The notes: generated by a model from the sequence alone, not told the origin. A stretch of 11,040 nucleotides of DNA from an uncultured Collinsella sp. (GCA_902489965.1 CABUCA010000062.1:1-11040); one strand, 5' to 3'; positions 1 through 6,409 are shown, counted from the stretch's first letter. Made by a program: numbers and translations.

Positions 1-788
1 CCACGCTCTTTAGGCTTCGTGTTCGCTATGGCAAGCGCGATCGCCTTAAGTACCTGGGCCATCTCGAAGTAATCCATACCATTGAGCGCATTGTGCGCCG
101 TGCGGGACTTCCCTATGCCGTCACGCAGGGCTTTTCTCCGCACATGCGCGTGGGCTTCTCTTCGGCGCTACCGGTGGGTACGTCGTCGACCTGCGAGTGG
201 TATGACCTGTTTATGACCGAGTTCGTGGCGCTCGACGAGGCGTTTGGGCGCCTGGCTGCGGCGTCTCCGGCCGATCTGGCGCCCATCGAGGCGGCGTACA
301 TCGACGTGCGCACGCCGGCGTTGACGGCGCAGCTCACGCGCTTGTCGTATCGCATTGATTTGCACTTGGATCCCGAGGCGCCCGTAAGCGCCGACGAGGT
401 GCGTCGTGCGATCGACACGCTGCGCGCGGACCATGGCATCGACTACGCGCGCGGAAAAAAGAGCAAGCGCTTGGATTTGGATCACACGCTCGTGGGCTAT
501 GAGCTCACGGCGGGGGAGCGCCCGGACCATTTGGTGCTCATGCTCGACACCCATGCCGATAACGAGGGCTCCATGCGTCCGGAAATTTTGCTTTCTGCAG
601 CTGATGTTTTGTTGCAGGGCTTGACCCCGGGCGTGGATGCACCTATTGTTTCCACCGGTATGCAAGACCTCGTGACCATCTGCTCCTACGATGTCGAGCG
701 TCAGAATCAAGCATGCGAGGACGACGAGGGCCGACTCGTCAGCCCCATACCTGTGCGAACTTGTGGATTTGCTCCACATACTCGTTGA
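1..788 (+). CDS. TIGR03936/DUF2344 radical-SAM-associated protein, 5' end outside window
   Basis: The reading frame is open from position 3 to the TGA at 786-788, so the protein begins upstream. The first visible residues (RLRVRYGKRDRLKYLGHLE) are the conserved start of the DUF2344 domain. They are followed by QGFSPHMRVGFSSALPVG, matching the family pattern QGFNPHPRxSFxSALPVG. A GTG at 93 is the only in-frame start candidate seen, but it would cut into this conserved block, so I reject it as the true start. The family is found next to, or fused with, a radical SAM protein (TIGR03960 type) and often lies just upstream of rplU in Gram-positive genomes, as here. Its biochemical function is not established. 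Whether this copy is a separate gene or the C-terminal part of a radical SAM fusion cannot be decided from this window. The C-terminal 30 or so residues are hydrophilic and look poorly conserved. Confidence 0.85.
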   Translation, partial: TLFRLRVRYGKRDRLKYLGHLEVIHTIERIVRRAGLPYAVTQGFSPHMRVGFSSALPVGTSSTCEWYDLFMTEFVALDEAFGRLAAASPADLAPIEAAYIDVRTPALTAQLTRLSYRIDLHLDPEAPVSADEVRRAIDTLRADHGIDYARGKKSKRLDLDHTLVGYELTAGERPDHLVLMLDTHADNEGSMRPEILLSAADVLLQGLTPGVDAPIVSTGMQDLVTICSYDVERQNQACEDDEGRLVSPIPVRTCGFAPHTR

Positions 789-813
789 CGGGGGTATTTT
801 CGCCTGCTACTAT
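785..813 (+). promoter_or_regulatory. Candidate sigma-70-type promoter for rplU-rpmA
   Basis: A -35 box TTGACG (785-790) is followed after 17 bases by TACTAT (808-813). TG at 805-806, one base before the -10 box, gives an extended -10 (TGCTACTAT). The -35 box overlaps the TGA stop of the upstream gene. Transcription would start near 820, leaving a leader of about 35 bases before rplU. This is a motif match only. Confidence 0.6.
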
Positions 814-840
814 ATTCGGCTGTTGCACTAACTGATGCAT

Positions 841-846
841 GAAGGG
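841..846 (+). promoter_or_regulatory. Ribosome binding site deciding the rplU start
   Basis: GAAGGG lies 9 bases before the ATG at 856. The earlier in-frame ATG at 835 has no Shine-Dalgarno sequence before it and would add seven residues not seen in L21 proteins, so 856 is preferred. Confidence 0.7.
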
Positions 847-855
847 CAAGTAAAC

Positions 856-1230
856 ATGTACGCAATCGTTAACACGGGCGGCAAGCAGTACAAGGTCGCC
901 ACCGACGATGTCATCACCGTCGAGAAGATCGAGGGCAATGAGGGCGACAAGGTCACCCTGCCGGTCATCTTCCTCAACGATGGTAAGAAGATCGTCACCG
1001 ATCCCGACAAGCTGGCCAAGGCCAAGGTTACCGCTCAGATCGTTGAGCAGTTCAAGGGCGAGAAGCAGCTGGTCTTCAAGTTCCACAAGCGTAAGCGCTA
1101 TCGTCGTCTGAAGGGTCACCGTCAGCAGCTCACCAAGCTGAAGATTGTGAAGGTCCAGGCTACGTCCCGCGCCAAGAAGGCTGTCAAGGCAGAGGCCGAG
1201 GCTGTTGCCGAGGCTCCCGTCGCCGAGTAG
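856..1230 (+). CDS. rplU: 50S ribosomal protein L21
   Basis: L21 binds 23S rRNA in the large ribosomal subunit. The 124-residue product opens with MYAIVNTGGKQYKVATDD, the typical L21 N-terminus. It also carries the basic KFHKRKRYRRLKGHRQQLTKLKI segment of the family (residues 75-97), which contacts rRNA. L21 is usually about 100-105 residues. Here about 20 extra residues form an Ala/Glu/Val/Lys-rich tail that ends in VAE. The start at 856 is chosen by the Shine-Dalgarno at 841-846 and the match to family N-termini. It is the first gene after the promoter at 785-813 and is followed 33 bases later by rpmA, the almost universal rplU-rpmA pair. Identification is secure; the role of the tail is unknown. 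Confidence 0.97.
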   Translation: MYAIVNTGGKQYKVATDDVITVEKIEGNEGDKVTLPVIFLNDGKKIVTDPDKLAKAKVTAQIVEQFKGEKQLVFKFHKRKRYRRLKGHRQQLTKLKIVKVQATSRAKKAVKAEAEAVAEAPVAE

Positions 1231-1263
1231 ATTACACTCGTAACGAAAGAGTAGGTATACACA

Positions 1264-1521
1264 ATGGCACACAAAAAAGGACTCGGTTCCTCCCGTAATG
1301 GCCGTGACTCCCGCGGTCAGCGCCTTGGCACGAAGCGCTATGCCGGCCAGACGGTAACCACGGGCACGATTCTCGTCCGTCAGCACGGCACGCACATCCA
1401 CCCGGGTGAGAACGTTGGCCGTGGCAAGGACGACACGCTGTTCGCGCTGGTCGACGGTACCGTTGAGTTCCACAAGGGTATCAAGCACAGGGTCAGCGTA
1501 CGCCCGCTCGCGAACGCGTAA
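1264..1521 (+). CDS. rpmA: 50S ribosomal protein L27
   Basis: L27 is a large-subunit protein whose flexible N-terminus reaches towards the peptidyl transferase centre. The 85-residue product has the normal length and begins MAHKKGLGSSRNGRDS, the family signature, with HIHPGENVGRGKDDTLFALVDG further on. It starts directly at the mature N-terminus and has no extension of the kind removed by the Prp protease in Firmicutes, so no processing is expected. An AG-rich Shine-Dalgarno (GAAAGAG at 1245-1251) precedes the ATG. It is co-transcribed with rplU. A terminator-like hairpin follows 25 bases after the stop codon. Confidence 0.97.
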   Translation: MAHKKGLGSSRNGRDSRGQRLGTKRYAGQTVTTGTILVRQHGTHIHPGENVGRGKDDTLFALVDGTVEFHKGIKHRVSVRPLANA

Positions 1522-1537
1522 TTCACCCTTCATAGAG

Positions 1538-1547
1538 CACATATGTG
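1538..1547 (+). repeat. 10-bp perfect palindrome CACATATGTG between rpmA and obgE
   Basis: CACATATGTG is a perfect palindrome that ends on the first base of the terminator hairpin at 1547. It could be a protein-binding site or chance. Nothing else in the sequence supports a function. Confidence 0.3.
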
Positions 1548-1590
1548 GGAGGCACTTGAGTTTTAGGATTCAAGGGTCTCCCTCTTTTTT
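1547..1590 (+). terminator. Intrinsic terminator-like hairpin between rpmA and obgE
   Basis: The arms GGGAGGC-A-CTTGA (1547-1559) and TCAAG-G-GTCTCCC (1570-1582) pair over 13 positions with one G-T wobble and one A/G mismatch. The loop is 10 bases and a T tract (TCTTTTTT, 1583-1590) follows. This is the form of a rho-independent terminator. It ends one base before the GTAGGAGG ribosome binding region of obgE, and there is no room for another promoter. obgE and the genes behind it must therefore be transcribed by read-through, or the hairpin acts as an attenuator that keeps obgE expression below rplU-rpmA. Confidence 0.8.
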
Positions 1591-1592
1591 GT

Positions 1593-1598
1593 AGGAGG
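1593..1598 (+). promoter_or_regulatory. Strong ribosome binding site supporting the TTG start of obgE
   Basis: AGGAGG is a near-perfect Shine-Dalgarno placed 8 bases before TTG at 1607. It fixes this rare start codon and lies directly after the T tract of the hairpin at 1547-1590. Confidence 0.8.
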
Positions 1599-1606
1599 CG
1601 ATTCTG

Positions 1607-3073
1607 TTGTCACAGTTCACCGATATCAGCCGCATTAACGTGTGCGGCGGCGACGGCGGAGCCGGATGCATGTCGTTTAGGCGCGAGGCATTTGTCCCCA
1701 AGGGCGGCCCCGATGGCGGCGACGGCGGTCGTGGCGGCAATGTCGTCATCCAGGCCGATGCTCAGCTGTCTTCGCTGATCGATTACCGCTTTAAGCATCA
1801 CTTCCGCGCCGAGCGCGGCACGCACGGGCAGGGTGCCCGTCGTAACGGTAAGAGCGGCGAGGACCTGATTCTCAAGGTCCCTATGGGTACCGTGGTGCGC
1901 GAGCTCGACCCCGAGACGCAGACCCCGATGTTCGAGATTGCCGACCTCGTTCACGATGGCGAGCGCGTTGTTGTGGCGCCCGGCGGTGCCGGTGGTCTGG
2001 GCAATACGCACTTTGTGACGTCGGTGCGCCGCGCGCCCGCGTTCGCTCAGCTGGGCGAGCCGGCCGAGGAGCACTGGATCGAGCTCGAGATGAAGCTTAT
2101 GGCTGATGCCGCGCTCGTGGGCTTTCCCTCGGTGGGTAAGTCATCGCTCATTGCGCGCATGAGTGCCGCCCGCCCCAAGATCGCTGACTACCCGTTTACC
2201 ACGCTCGTGCCGAACCTCGGCATGGTGCGTGCCGGCGAATATTCTTACGTCGTTGCCGACGTCCCCGGTCTCATCGAGGGCGCGAGCGAGGGCCGTGGCC
2301 TGGGTCACCAGTTCCTGCGCCACATTGAGCGTACGGCCCTAATCATGCATGTCGTCGACATGACGGGTGGTTTTGAGGATCGCGATCCGGTCGAGGACTA
2401 TCGCATCATCAACCGCGAGCTTGAGCAGTATGGCGCCGAGCTTTCGGAGCGTCCGCAGATTGTCGTTGCCAACAAGTGCGACGCGCCGGGCACGGCCGAT
2501 AAGATTGCCGACCTCAAGCGCGCAGCGCTCGACGATGGCCATATGTTCTTTGCCGTGTCTGCCGTGACGGGCGCCGGCCTCAACACGCTGATGCTTGCCG
2601 TGGGTGAGCAGGTGGCTAAGCTGCGCGCCGAGCTGGCGGTCTCCGATGAGCCGGTCGACCTGCGCGACGATGAATGGGAGCGCCGTCGCCTGCAGCGAGA
2701 GAAGCGTTTCCGCATTGTCCAGGAAGAGCCCGGTGCCTTCCGCGTGGTCGGTCGTGCCATCGAGCGCATGGTCATTCAGACCGACTGGGAAAATGAGGAA
2801 GCCGTCATTTACCTGCAGCATAAGTTTGCGCGTATGGGTGTTGACGATGCGCTCGAGAAGGCCGGTTGCCGTGCGGGCGACGAGGTCCGCATTTGCCAGC
2901 GCGCCTTTGACTTTGAGGGCGCTGAGGACTTCTCGGAGTACGAGGAGCTCGAGGATGCTGGCGAGGACGTTGCCGTTGAAGCCATTGACGTGGCTGATGC
3001 TGCGGATGAGGGCGTCGAGGTTGTCGATGCGGCGGATGCCGCGGGCGATGCCGAGACCTCGGAGGGCGAGTAG
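1607..3073 (+). CDS. obgE: Obg family GTPase (CgtA)
   Basis: Obg is an essential GTPase that acts in assembly of the large ribosomal subunit and in stress and growth control. The 488-residue product shows all three parts. The Gly-rich Obg fold covers residues 1-165, with GGDGGAG and GGPDGGDGGRGGNV. The G domain has G1 GFPSVGKSS (172-180), G2 YPFTT (195-199), G3 DVPG (218-221), G4 NKCD (289-292) and G5 SAV (318-320). A C-terminal OCT domain runs from about 366 to 438. A 50-residue acidic Ala/Asp/Glu/Val tail follows; such tails are variable in Obg proteins. The P-loop form with SS instead of ST is common in Actinobacteria. The TTG start is supported by AGGAGG at 1593-1598 and by the family N-terminus (FTDISRINVCGGDGG). 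nadD follows after 3 bases. Confidence 0.97.
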   Translation: MSQFTDISRINVCGGDGGAGCMSFRREAFVPKGGPDGGDGGRGGNVVIQADAQLSSLIDYRFKHHFRAERGTHGQGARRNGKSGEDLILKVPMGTVVRELDPETQTPMFEIADLVHDGERVVVAPGGAGGLGNTHFVTSVRRAPAFAQLGEPAEEHWIELEMKLMADAALVGFPSVGKSSLIARMSAARPKIADYPFTTLVPNLGMVRAGEYSYVVADVPGLIEGASEGRGLGHQFLRHIERTALIMHVVDMTGGFEDRDPVEDYRIINRELEQYGAELSERPQIVVANKCDAPGTADKIADLKRAALDDGHMFFAVSAVTGAGLNTLMLAVGEQVAKLRAELAVSDEPVDLRDDEWERRRLQREKRFRIVQEEPGAFRVVGRAIERMVIQTDWENEEAVIYLQHKFARMGVDDALEKAGCRAGDEVRICQRAFDFEGAEDFSEYEELEDAGEDVAVEAIDVADAADEGVEVVDAADAAGDAETSEGE

Positions 3074-3076
3074 GCC

Positions 3077-3754
3077 ATGTCGCTGCGCGGTGGAATCGGT
3101 CTGCCCGAGCTTCCTCTAGAGGACGGGCAGGAGTTTAGGCTCGGCATTATGGGTGGCACCTTTGATCCCATCCATTACGGGCACCTGGTGACTGCCGAGC
3201 AGGCGCGCGAGTCGCTCGACTTGGACGCTGTGCTCTTTATGCCGGCGGGCTCTCCTGCTTTTAAGCTTGACAAGCCGGTGACGCCTGCTGAGGACCGTTA
3301 TGCCATGACGGTCCTCGCCACCGCCGCGAACCCGGCCTTTTTGGCGAGCCGGTTCGAGATCGACCGTCACGGTGTAACCTATACGGCCGATACGCTTCAT
3401 GCCCTTCGCGACTTTTACCCGCCGCAGGTAAAGCTCTACTTTATTACGGGCGCCGACGCGATTATCGATATTGTGACTTGGCATGATGCCGAACGAATCG
3501 CTGAGCTTGCTACCTTTATTGCGGCGACGCGACCGGGCTTTGATATCGATACGGCGCGTGCCCGAATCAAAGAGTCGGGGCTGCCGTTCGACGTGCGCTA
3601 TATTCAGATTCCGGCGCTGGCGATCAGCTCGACGAACATTCGCAAGCGTGTTGCCCGCGGTATGAGCGTGCGCTATCTTACGAGCGAGTCCGTGCTCGGC
3701 TACATTCGCAAACGCAGGCTATATGCCGATTTGGGCCAAGAAGATTTTGAGTGA
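3077..3754 (+). CDS. nadD: Nicotinate-nucleotide adenylyltransferase
   Basis: NadD transfers AMP from ATP to nicotinate mononucleotide, making deamido-NAD, the step before NAD synthetase. The 225-residue protein has the nucleotidyltransferase signature GGTFDPIHYGH (26-36), which contains the HxGH-type motif. The C-terminal ISSTNIRKR motif is at 183-191. Family members usually start right at RLGIMGGTFDP; here about 20 hydrophilic residues precede this block. The ATG at 3077 is the only in-frame start that keeps the first beta strand. A GGAGGG sequence at 3061-3066 inside the end of obgE can serve as its ribosome binding site. The 3-base gap to obgE implies translational coupling. nadD next to obgE, yqeK and rsfS is a widespread Gram-positive arrangement. 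Confidence 0.95.
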   Translation: MSLRGGIGLPELPLEDGQEFRLGIMGGTFDPIHYGHLVTAEQARESLDLDAVLFMPAGSPAFKLDKPVTPAEDRYAMTVLATAANPAFLASRFEIDRHGVTYTADTLHALRDFYPPQVKLYFITGADAIIDIVTWHDAERIAELATFIAATRPGFDIDTARARIKESGLPFDVRYIQIPALAISSTNIRKRVARGMSVRYLTSESVLGYIRKRRLYADLGQEDFE

Positions 3755-3766
3755 TGGGGGTCTACG

Positions 3767-4375
3767 TTGTCGGTAGAGGATCAGTTTGAGGGCGATGAGC
3801 GCGCGCTGCTCAAGCGCATTCAAGAGCTGCTCGATGTTCGCATGAAGGATAAGCGCAAGCGCTATGTGCATTCGCTGGGTGTTGCCGAGACCGCACTTCA
3901 TCTGGCCGAGGTCTACGGCGTTGACCGCTTTGATGCCGCTGCCGCCGGCCTGATCCATGACTGGGACAAAGTGCTCTCCGACGACGAGCTGGTCACGCGC
4001 GCTCTGCATTACGGCATTAAGATTGCCGGCTCTCCTTCCGCCGCGACGCCGCTTTTGCATGGCCCTGTTGCCGCCTATGAGCTTCCGCAGCTTTTCCCCG
4101 AGTTGTCGCCGGCCGTTATCCAGGCTGTCGACCGTCACACCGTGGGTGCCTGCGACATGACGCCGCTCGATATGGTGGTCTTTGTGGCCGATGCCATCGA
4201 GCCCAACCGCCACGGCGACTATGCGCATGCGCTGCGCAAGATGGTGGGGGAGTCTACGCTCGATGAGTTGTTCTTCTCCTGTTTTGCGCAGGGTCTGGTC
4301 TATGTGATCCAGTCCGGGCGCTATCTTTATCCCACGGCTATTACGATTTACAACCATTACGCCCAGCTGCGCTAG
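3767..4375 (+). CDS. yqeK: YqeK-type HD domain protein, probable Ap4A hydrolase
   Basis: YqeK proteins are HD-domain phosphohydrolases. Characterised members split diadenosine tetraphosphate symmetrically to ADP. The 202-residue product contains the expected metal ligands: H35 (RYVHSLGVA), H64-D65 (GLIHDWDK), H98 (LLHGPVAAYE), H124 (VDRHTVG) and D142 (ADAIEPNR). The IEPNR motif is typical of the family. It starts with TTG at 3767, 12 bases after the nadD stop. The G run at 3756-3760 (GATGGGGG) acts as ribosome binding site. Its place between nadD and rsfS matches the common nadD-yqeK-rsfS order. The fit to the family is good; the substrate is taken from the family, not shown here. Confidence 0.92.
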   Translation: MSVEDQFEGDERALLKRIQELLDVRMKDKRKRYVHSLGVAETALHLAEVYGVDRFDAAAAGLIHDWDKVLSDDELVTRALHYGIKIAGSPSAATPLLHGPVAAYELPQLFPELSPAVIQAVDRHTVGACDMTPLDMVVFVADAIEPNRHGDYAHALRKMVGESTLDELFFSCFAQGLVYVIQSGRYLYPTAITIYNHYAQLR

Positions 4376-4402
4376 CTCGGGCTGTCTAGAAAGAGGTATT
4401 CC

Positions 4403-4858
4403 ATGGCCGACGAGACCATGACCGACGAGCGGATTCTTGAAGGTGTGGAGCACAAGAGCTTCGCCGCCACGTCCGACCGCACTGCCGCCTCGCTGTCCGC
4501 GAGCGGTGTCGCCGCCGAGGATGTCGCCCGCGCCGCCGCGCAGGCCGCCTACGACAAGAAGGGCGAGGACGTTCAGGTGCTCGACCTGACCGAGCTTTCC
4601 GACGTATGCGACTACTTTGTGCTTGCCACCGGTACCAACAACCGCCAGGTCGATTCGATCGTCGATGAGATCGAGGAGAAGGTCGCCGAGGCTTGCGGCG
4701 AGCACCCGTTCTCCATCGAGGGTCGCGAGCAGAAGACCTGGATGCTCATGGACTATGGTTCGGTTGTCGTCCACGTCTTCACTCCCGAAGCCCGCGACTT
4801 CTACCGCCTCGAGAAACTCTGGGGAGACGCCCCCCAGCTCCCCCTCAACCTCCTCTAG
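4403..4858 (+). CDS. rsfS: Ribosome silencing factor RsfS
   Basis: RsfS binds L14 on the large subunit and blocks joining with the small subunit when nutrients are low. The 151-residue protein carries the full domain at about 37-144. It includes the CDYFVLATGTNNRQV block (69-83), MDYGSVVVHVF, and the end motif FYRLEKLWGDAP. A non-conserved hydrophilic N-terminal stretch of about 36 residues precedes the domain, longer than in most relatives. An AAAGAGG ribosome binding site at 4390-4396 supports the ATG at 4403. An internal start nearer the domain cannot be excluded but I see no better site. It is the last gene of the forward cluster and is followed by a strong terminator. Confidence 0.94.
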   Translation: MADETMTDERILEGVEHKSFAATSDRTAASLSASGVAAEDVARAAAQAAYDKKGEDVQVLDLTELSDVCDYFVLATGTNNRQVDSIVDEIEEKVAEACGEHPFSIEGREQKTWMLMDYGSVVVHVFTPEARDFYRLEKLWGDAPQLPLNLL

Positions 4859-4899
4859 TAGCTCATTTGAGACGGGGTTTAGCTACCCTCATGCATATC

Positions 4900-4942
4900 G
4901 CCGGGCAGTTGCGGTTTTCCGCACCTGCCCGGCTTTCTTTTT
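4900..4942 (+). terminator. Rho-independent terminator after rsfS
   Basis: The arms 4900-4914 and 4919-4933 form a GC-rich 15-position stem (GCCGGGCAG-T-TGCGG and its complement) with one T/C mismatch. The loop is TTTT and TTTCTTTTT (4934-4942) follows. This ends the rplU-rsfS transcript. On the reverse strand no T tract follows the stem, so it should not terminate dinB efficiently. The 40 bases between the rsfS stop and the stem hold nothing clear. Confidence 0.92.
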
Positions 4943-4954
4943 GCCCAAAGGCGG

Positions 4955-6208
4955 TTAATCGTTGAAGCGGGATTGGCGGCCGAAGGATAGGGCGGTGTCG
5001 CCGAACTTGTCTCGGACGGCGTCGATAGCGACGGATAGGTCGCGACGGTCGCTCGATTGGGCTCCGCGGTCGTCGACTTCGCAGAACAGGTCAGTCTGGA
5101 TGCCGCCCTGATGGTCAAAGTCGCTCATGCCGATGCCTGCTAAGCGAACGTGCATTCCTTCCTGCCAGATGTTGTCGAGCAGTTCGAGTGCAACCGCCAC
5201 GAAGATGTTCTCATCGTCGGTCGGATGAGGCAGCCGGCGCTGCGCCGTACGTCCGCTGCCATACGAATACTTAAGCTTGAGTGTCACCGTGGCGCCCGTT
5301 AGTCCCTGGCGGCGCAGGCGGCGTCCCACTGACTCACCCAGCAGCGCAATCGCCGCTTCGATGTCCCCGCGCTCAGTCAAATCTTTCGCAAAGGTGCGTT
5401 CATTGCTGACCGACTTGACCTCGCGCTCTTCATCGAGACTCGTGACTTCGGAGATTTCGAGTCCCAGCGCACGCTGGCGCATGCGTTCGCCGTTGACGCC
5501 AAAAATAGAGGCCAAGGTGGATTCCGGCGCACGTGATAGCTCGCCGAGGGTGTAGATGCGCATGCGGCGCAGTCGCTCCTCGGCTGAGCGTCCGATGCCG
5601 CTCATGGCAGACACTGGTAGCGCGGCCAAAAAGCGCTGCTCGGTTCCGGGGCGCACGATGGTCAGCCCAAACGGCTTATCCCGCTCGCTTGCGATCTTTG
5701 CGACCGTCTTGTTGCAGCCCACGCCAATGGAGCACGTCACTCCCAGCGCTGCCACGCGGTCGCTTATGCGCCGCGCAACCAGCAGCGGGTCTTCGGGCGC
5801 AAAGCGACCCGGTGTGATATCGATGAAGGCTTCGTCGATGGATACGCGCTCAACACGTGGGGTCTCGTTGGCGAGAATCGCCATGACCTGCGCGCTCACC
5901 TCGCGGTAGCGATCAAAGTGCCCGTGCGTCCAAATGGCTTGCGGGCACAAGCGCCGCGCCTCGGCCGAGGCCATGGCAGAGTGCACGCCAAAGCGACGTG
6001 CCTCATACGAACACGTGGACACGACGCCACGCGAATCGGCGTCTCCGCCCACGATGAGCGGCTTTCCGCGCCATTCGGGATGATCGAGCATCTCCACGCT
6101 CGCAAAAAACGCATCGAGGTCCATCAGGCCCACCGCCGGACCCGTCCAGGGAGGCGGCGTGACGCCCATGGCATCCTCATAACCGTATGTATGTTCGCGT
6201 CTATCCAT
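4955..6208 (-). CDS. dinB: DNA polymerase IV (Y-family, DinB)
   Basis: DinB is a low-fidelity polymerase for translesion synthesis. The 417-residue product has the catalytic acidic residues D30 (with D32) in VGLMDLDAFFASVE and D125-E126 in RVSIDEAFID. The steric-gate residue is F35. The palm and fingers span about 25-180, the thumb with a helix-hairpin-helix (MSGIGRSAEERL) about 181-250, and the little-finger domain about 262-380. QTDLF at 371-375 looks like a beta-clamp binding motif. The ATG at 6208 lacks a Shine-Dalgarno but sits exactly where transcription from TATACT (6215-6220) would begin, so a leaderless start is possible. The alternative ATG at 6169 (residue 14) has GAGGA before it and matches family length better. 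It is the only reverse-strand gene, convergent with rsfS and divergent from rpsP. Confidence 0.96.
   Translation of the reverse strand: MDRREHTYGYEDAMGVTPPPWTGPAVGLMDLDAFFASVEMLDHPEWRGKPLIVGGDADSRGVVSTCSYEARRFGVHSAMASAEARRLCPQAIWTHGHFDRYREVSAQVMAILANETPRVERVSIDEAFIDITPGRFAPEDPLLVARRISDRVAALGVTCSIGVGCNKTVAKIASERDKPFGLTIVRPGTEQRFLAALPVSAMSGIGRSAEERLRRMRIYTLGELSRAPESTLASIFGVNGERMRQRALGLEISEVTSLDEEREVKSVSNERTFAKDLTERGDIEAAIALLGESVGRRLRRQGLTGATVTLKLKYSYGSGRTAQRRLPHPTDDENIFVAVALELLDNIWQEGMHVRLAGIGMSDFDHQGGIQTDLFCEVDDRGAQSSDRRDLSVAIDAVRDKFGDTALSFGRQSRFND
6173..6178 (-). promoter_or_regulatory. Ribosome binding site for an alternative dinB start
   Basis: On the reverse strand GAGGAT precedes the in-frame ATG at 6169-6167 by a few bases. 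This site makes residue 14 a credible start. It competes with the upstream ATG at 6208, which has no Shine-Dalgarno. Confidence 0.45.
6184..6197 (-). promoter_or_regulatory. Weak LexA-box-like sequence in the dinB 5' region
   Basis: The reverse strand reads CGAAC-ATAC-ATACG. Compared with the Gram-positive LexA consensus CGAAC-N4-GTTCG, the left half is perfect and the right half matches 3 of 5. It lies just downstream of the predicted dinB transcription start. dinB is under SOS control in many bacteria, so the position makes sense, but the match is imperfect. Confidence 0.3.
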
Positions 6209-6210
6209 GT

Positions 6211-6234
6211 CATGAGTATACCGCGCAGCTCATG
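6211..6234. repeat. Inverted repeat CATGAG-N12-CTCATG around the dinB -10 box
   Basis: CATGAG (6211-6216) and CTCATG (6229-6234) are perfect 6-bp inverted copies, 12 bases apart. The left arm overlaps the candidate dinB -10 box. The geometry suits a dimeric regulator, but 6-bp arms can occur by chance. Confidence 0.3.
6215..6220 (-). promoter_or_regulatory. Candidate -10 box of the dinB promoter
   Basis: On the reverse strand TATACT matches TATAAT at 5 of 6 positions and lies 6 bases before the ATG at 6208, the spacing expected for a leaderless transcript. No convincing -35 box is present at the right distance, so the promoter may need an activator or be weak. Confidence 0.45.
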
Positions 6235-6252
6235 TGGGGTGCGTGTATGTGC

Positions 6253-6280
6253 TTGCAAATCCCGAATTCTTGTCTAAGAT
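6253..6280 (+). promoter_or_regulatory. Candidate distal promoter (P1) for the rpsP operon
   Basis: TTGCAA (6253-6258) and TAAGAT (6275-6280) are separated by 16 bases. Each matches its consensus at 4 of 6 positions. Transcription would start near 6287, with a leader of about 120 bases. Confidence 0.4.
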
Positions 6281-6324
6281 ATGGATTTGCCCTCGACTAC
6301 ACCGAAGAAGTTGGTCTCACGGAC

Positions 6325-6353
6325 TTCACCTGCCCGCGTCGATGGCGTATTAT
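6325..6353 (+). promoter_or_regulatory. Candidate proximal promoter (P2) for the rpsP operon
   Basis: TTCACC (6325-6330) and TATTAT (6348-6353, 5 of 6 to consensus) have the optimal 17-base spacing. The start would be near 6360, leaving a leader of about 50 bases. This is the better of the two candidates. Confidence 0.55.
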
Positions 6354-6375
6354 GTTCAACTGTTTGTTTGTAGTT

Positions 6376-6390
6376 GCAGCCTAAAGCTGC
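6376..6390 (+). other. Small hairpin in the rpsP leader
   Basis: GCAGC (6376-6380) and GCTGC (6386-6390) can form a 5-bp stem with a CTAAA loop, 6 bases before the rpsP Shine-Dalgarno. It may influence translation of S16, but it is short and has no T tract. Confidence 0.3.
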
Positions 6391-6396
6391 TTGGTT

Positions 6397-6403
6397 GGAG
6401 GAG
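6397..6403 (+). promoter_or_regulatory. Ribosome binding site deciding the TTG start of rpsP
   Basis: GGAGGAG lies 6 bases before TTG at 6410, which opens the canonical S16 sequence AVKIRLARHG. An earlier in-frame TTG at 6374 would add 12 non-conserved residues and would place this site inside the coding region. Confidence 0.8.
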
Positions 6404-6409
6404 TTTCCT

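Noticed and set aside
93..788. GTG at 93 as the start of the DUF2344 gene
   Set aside because: Conserved family residues continue in frame upstream to the window edge, so the gene starts outside the window.
3719..4774. A 351-codon reverse-strand open frame opposite yqeK and rsfS
   Set aside because: It is explained as a shadow of the two recognised forward genes and has no recognisable domain or ribosome site.
4858..4886. Inverted repeat GTAGCT-N17-AGCTAC after the rsfS stop
   Set aside because: Six-base arms with a long loop, not followed by a T tract; the real terminator is the much stronger stem at 4900-4933.
6307..6327. Hairpin GAAGT-N11-ACTTC in the rpsP upstream region
   Set aside because: Only five base pairs with a large loop, upstream of the better promoter P2, so it is likely chance.
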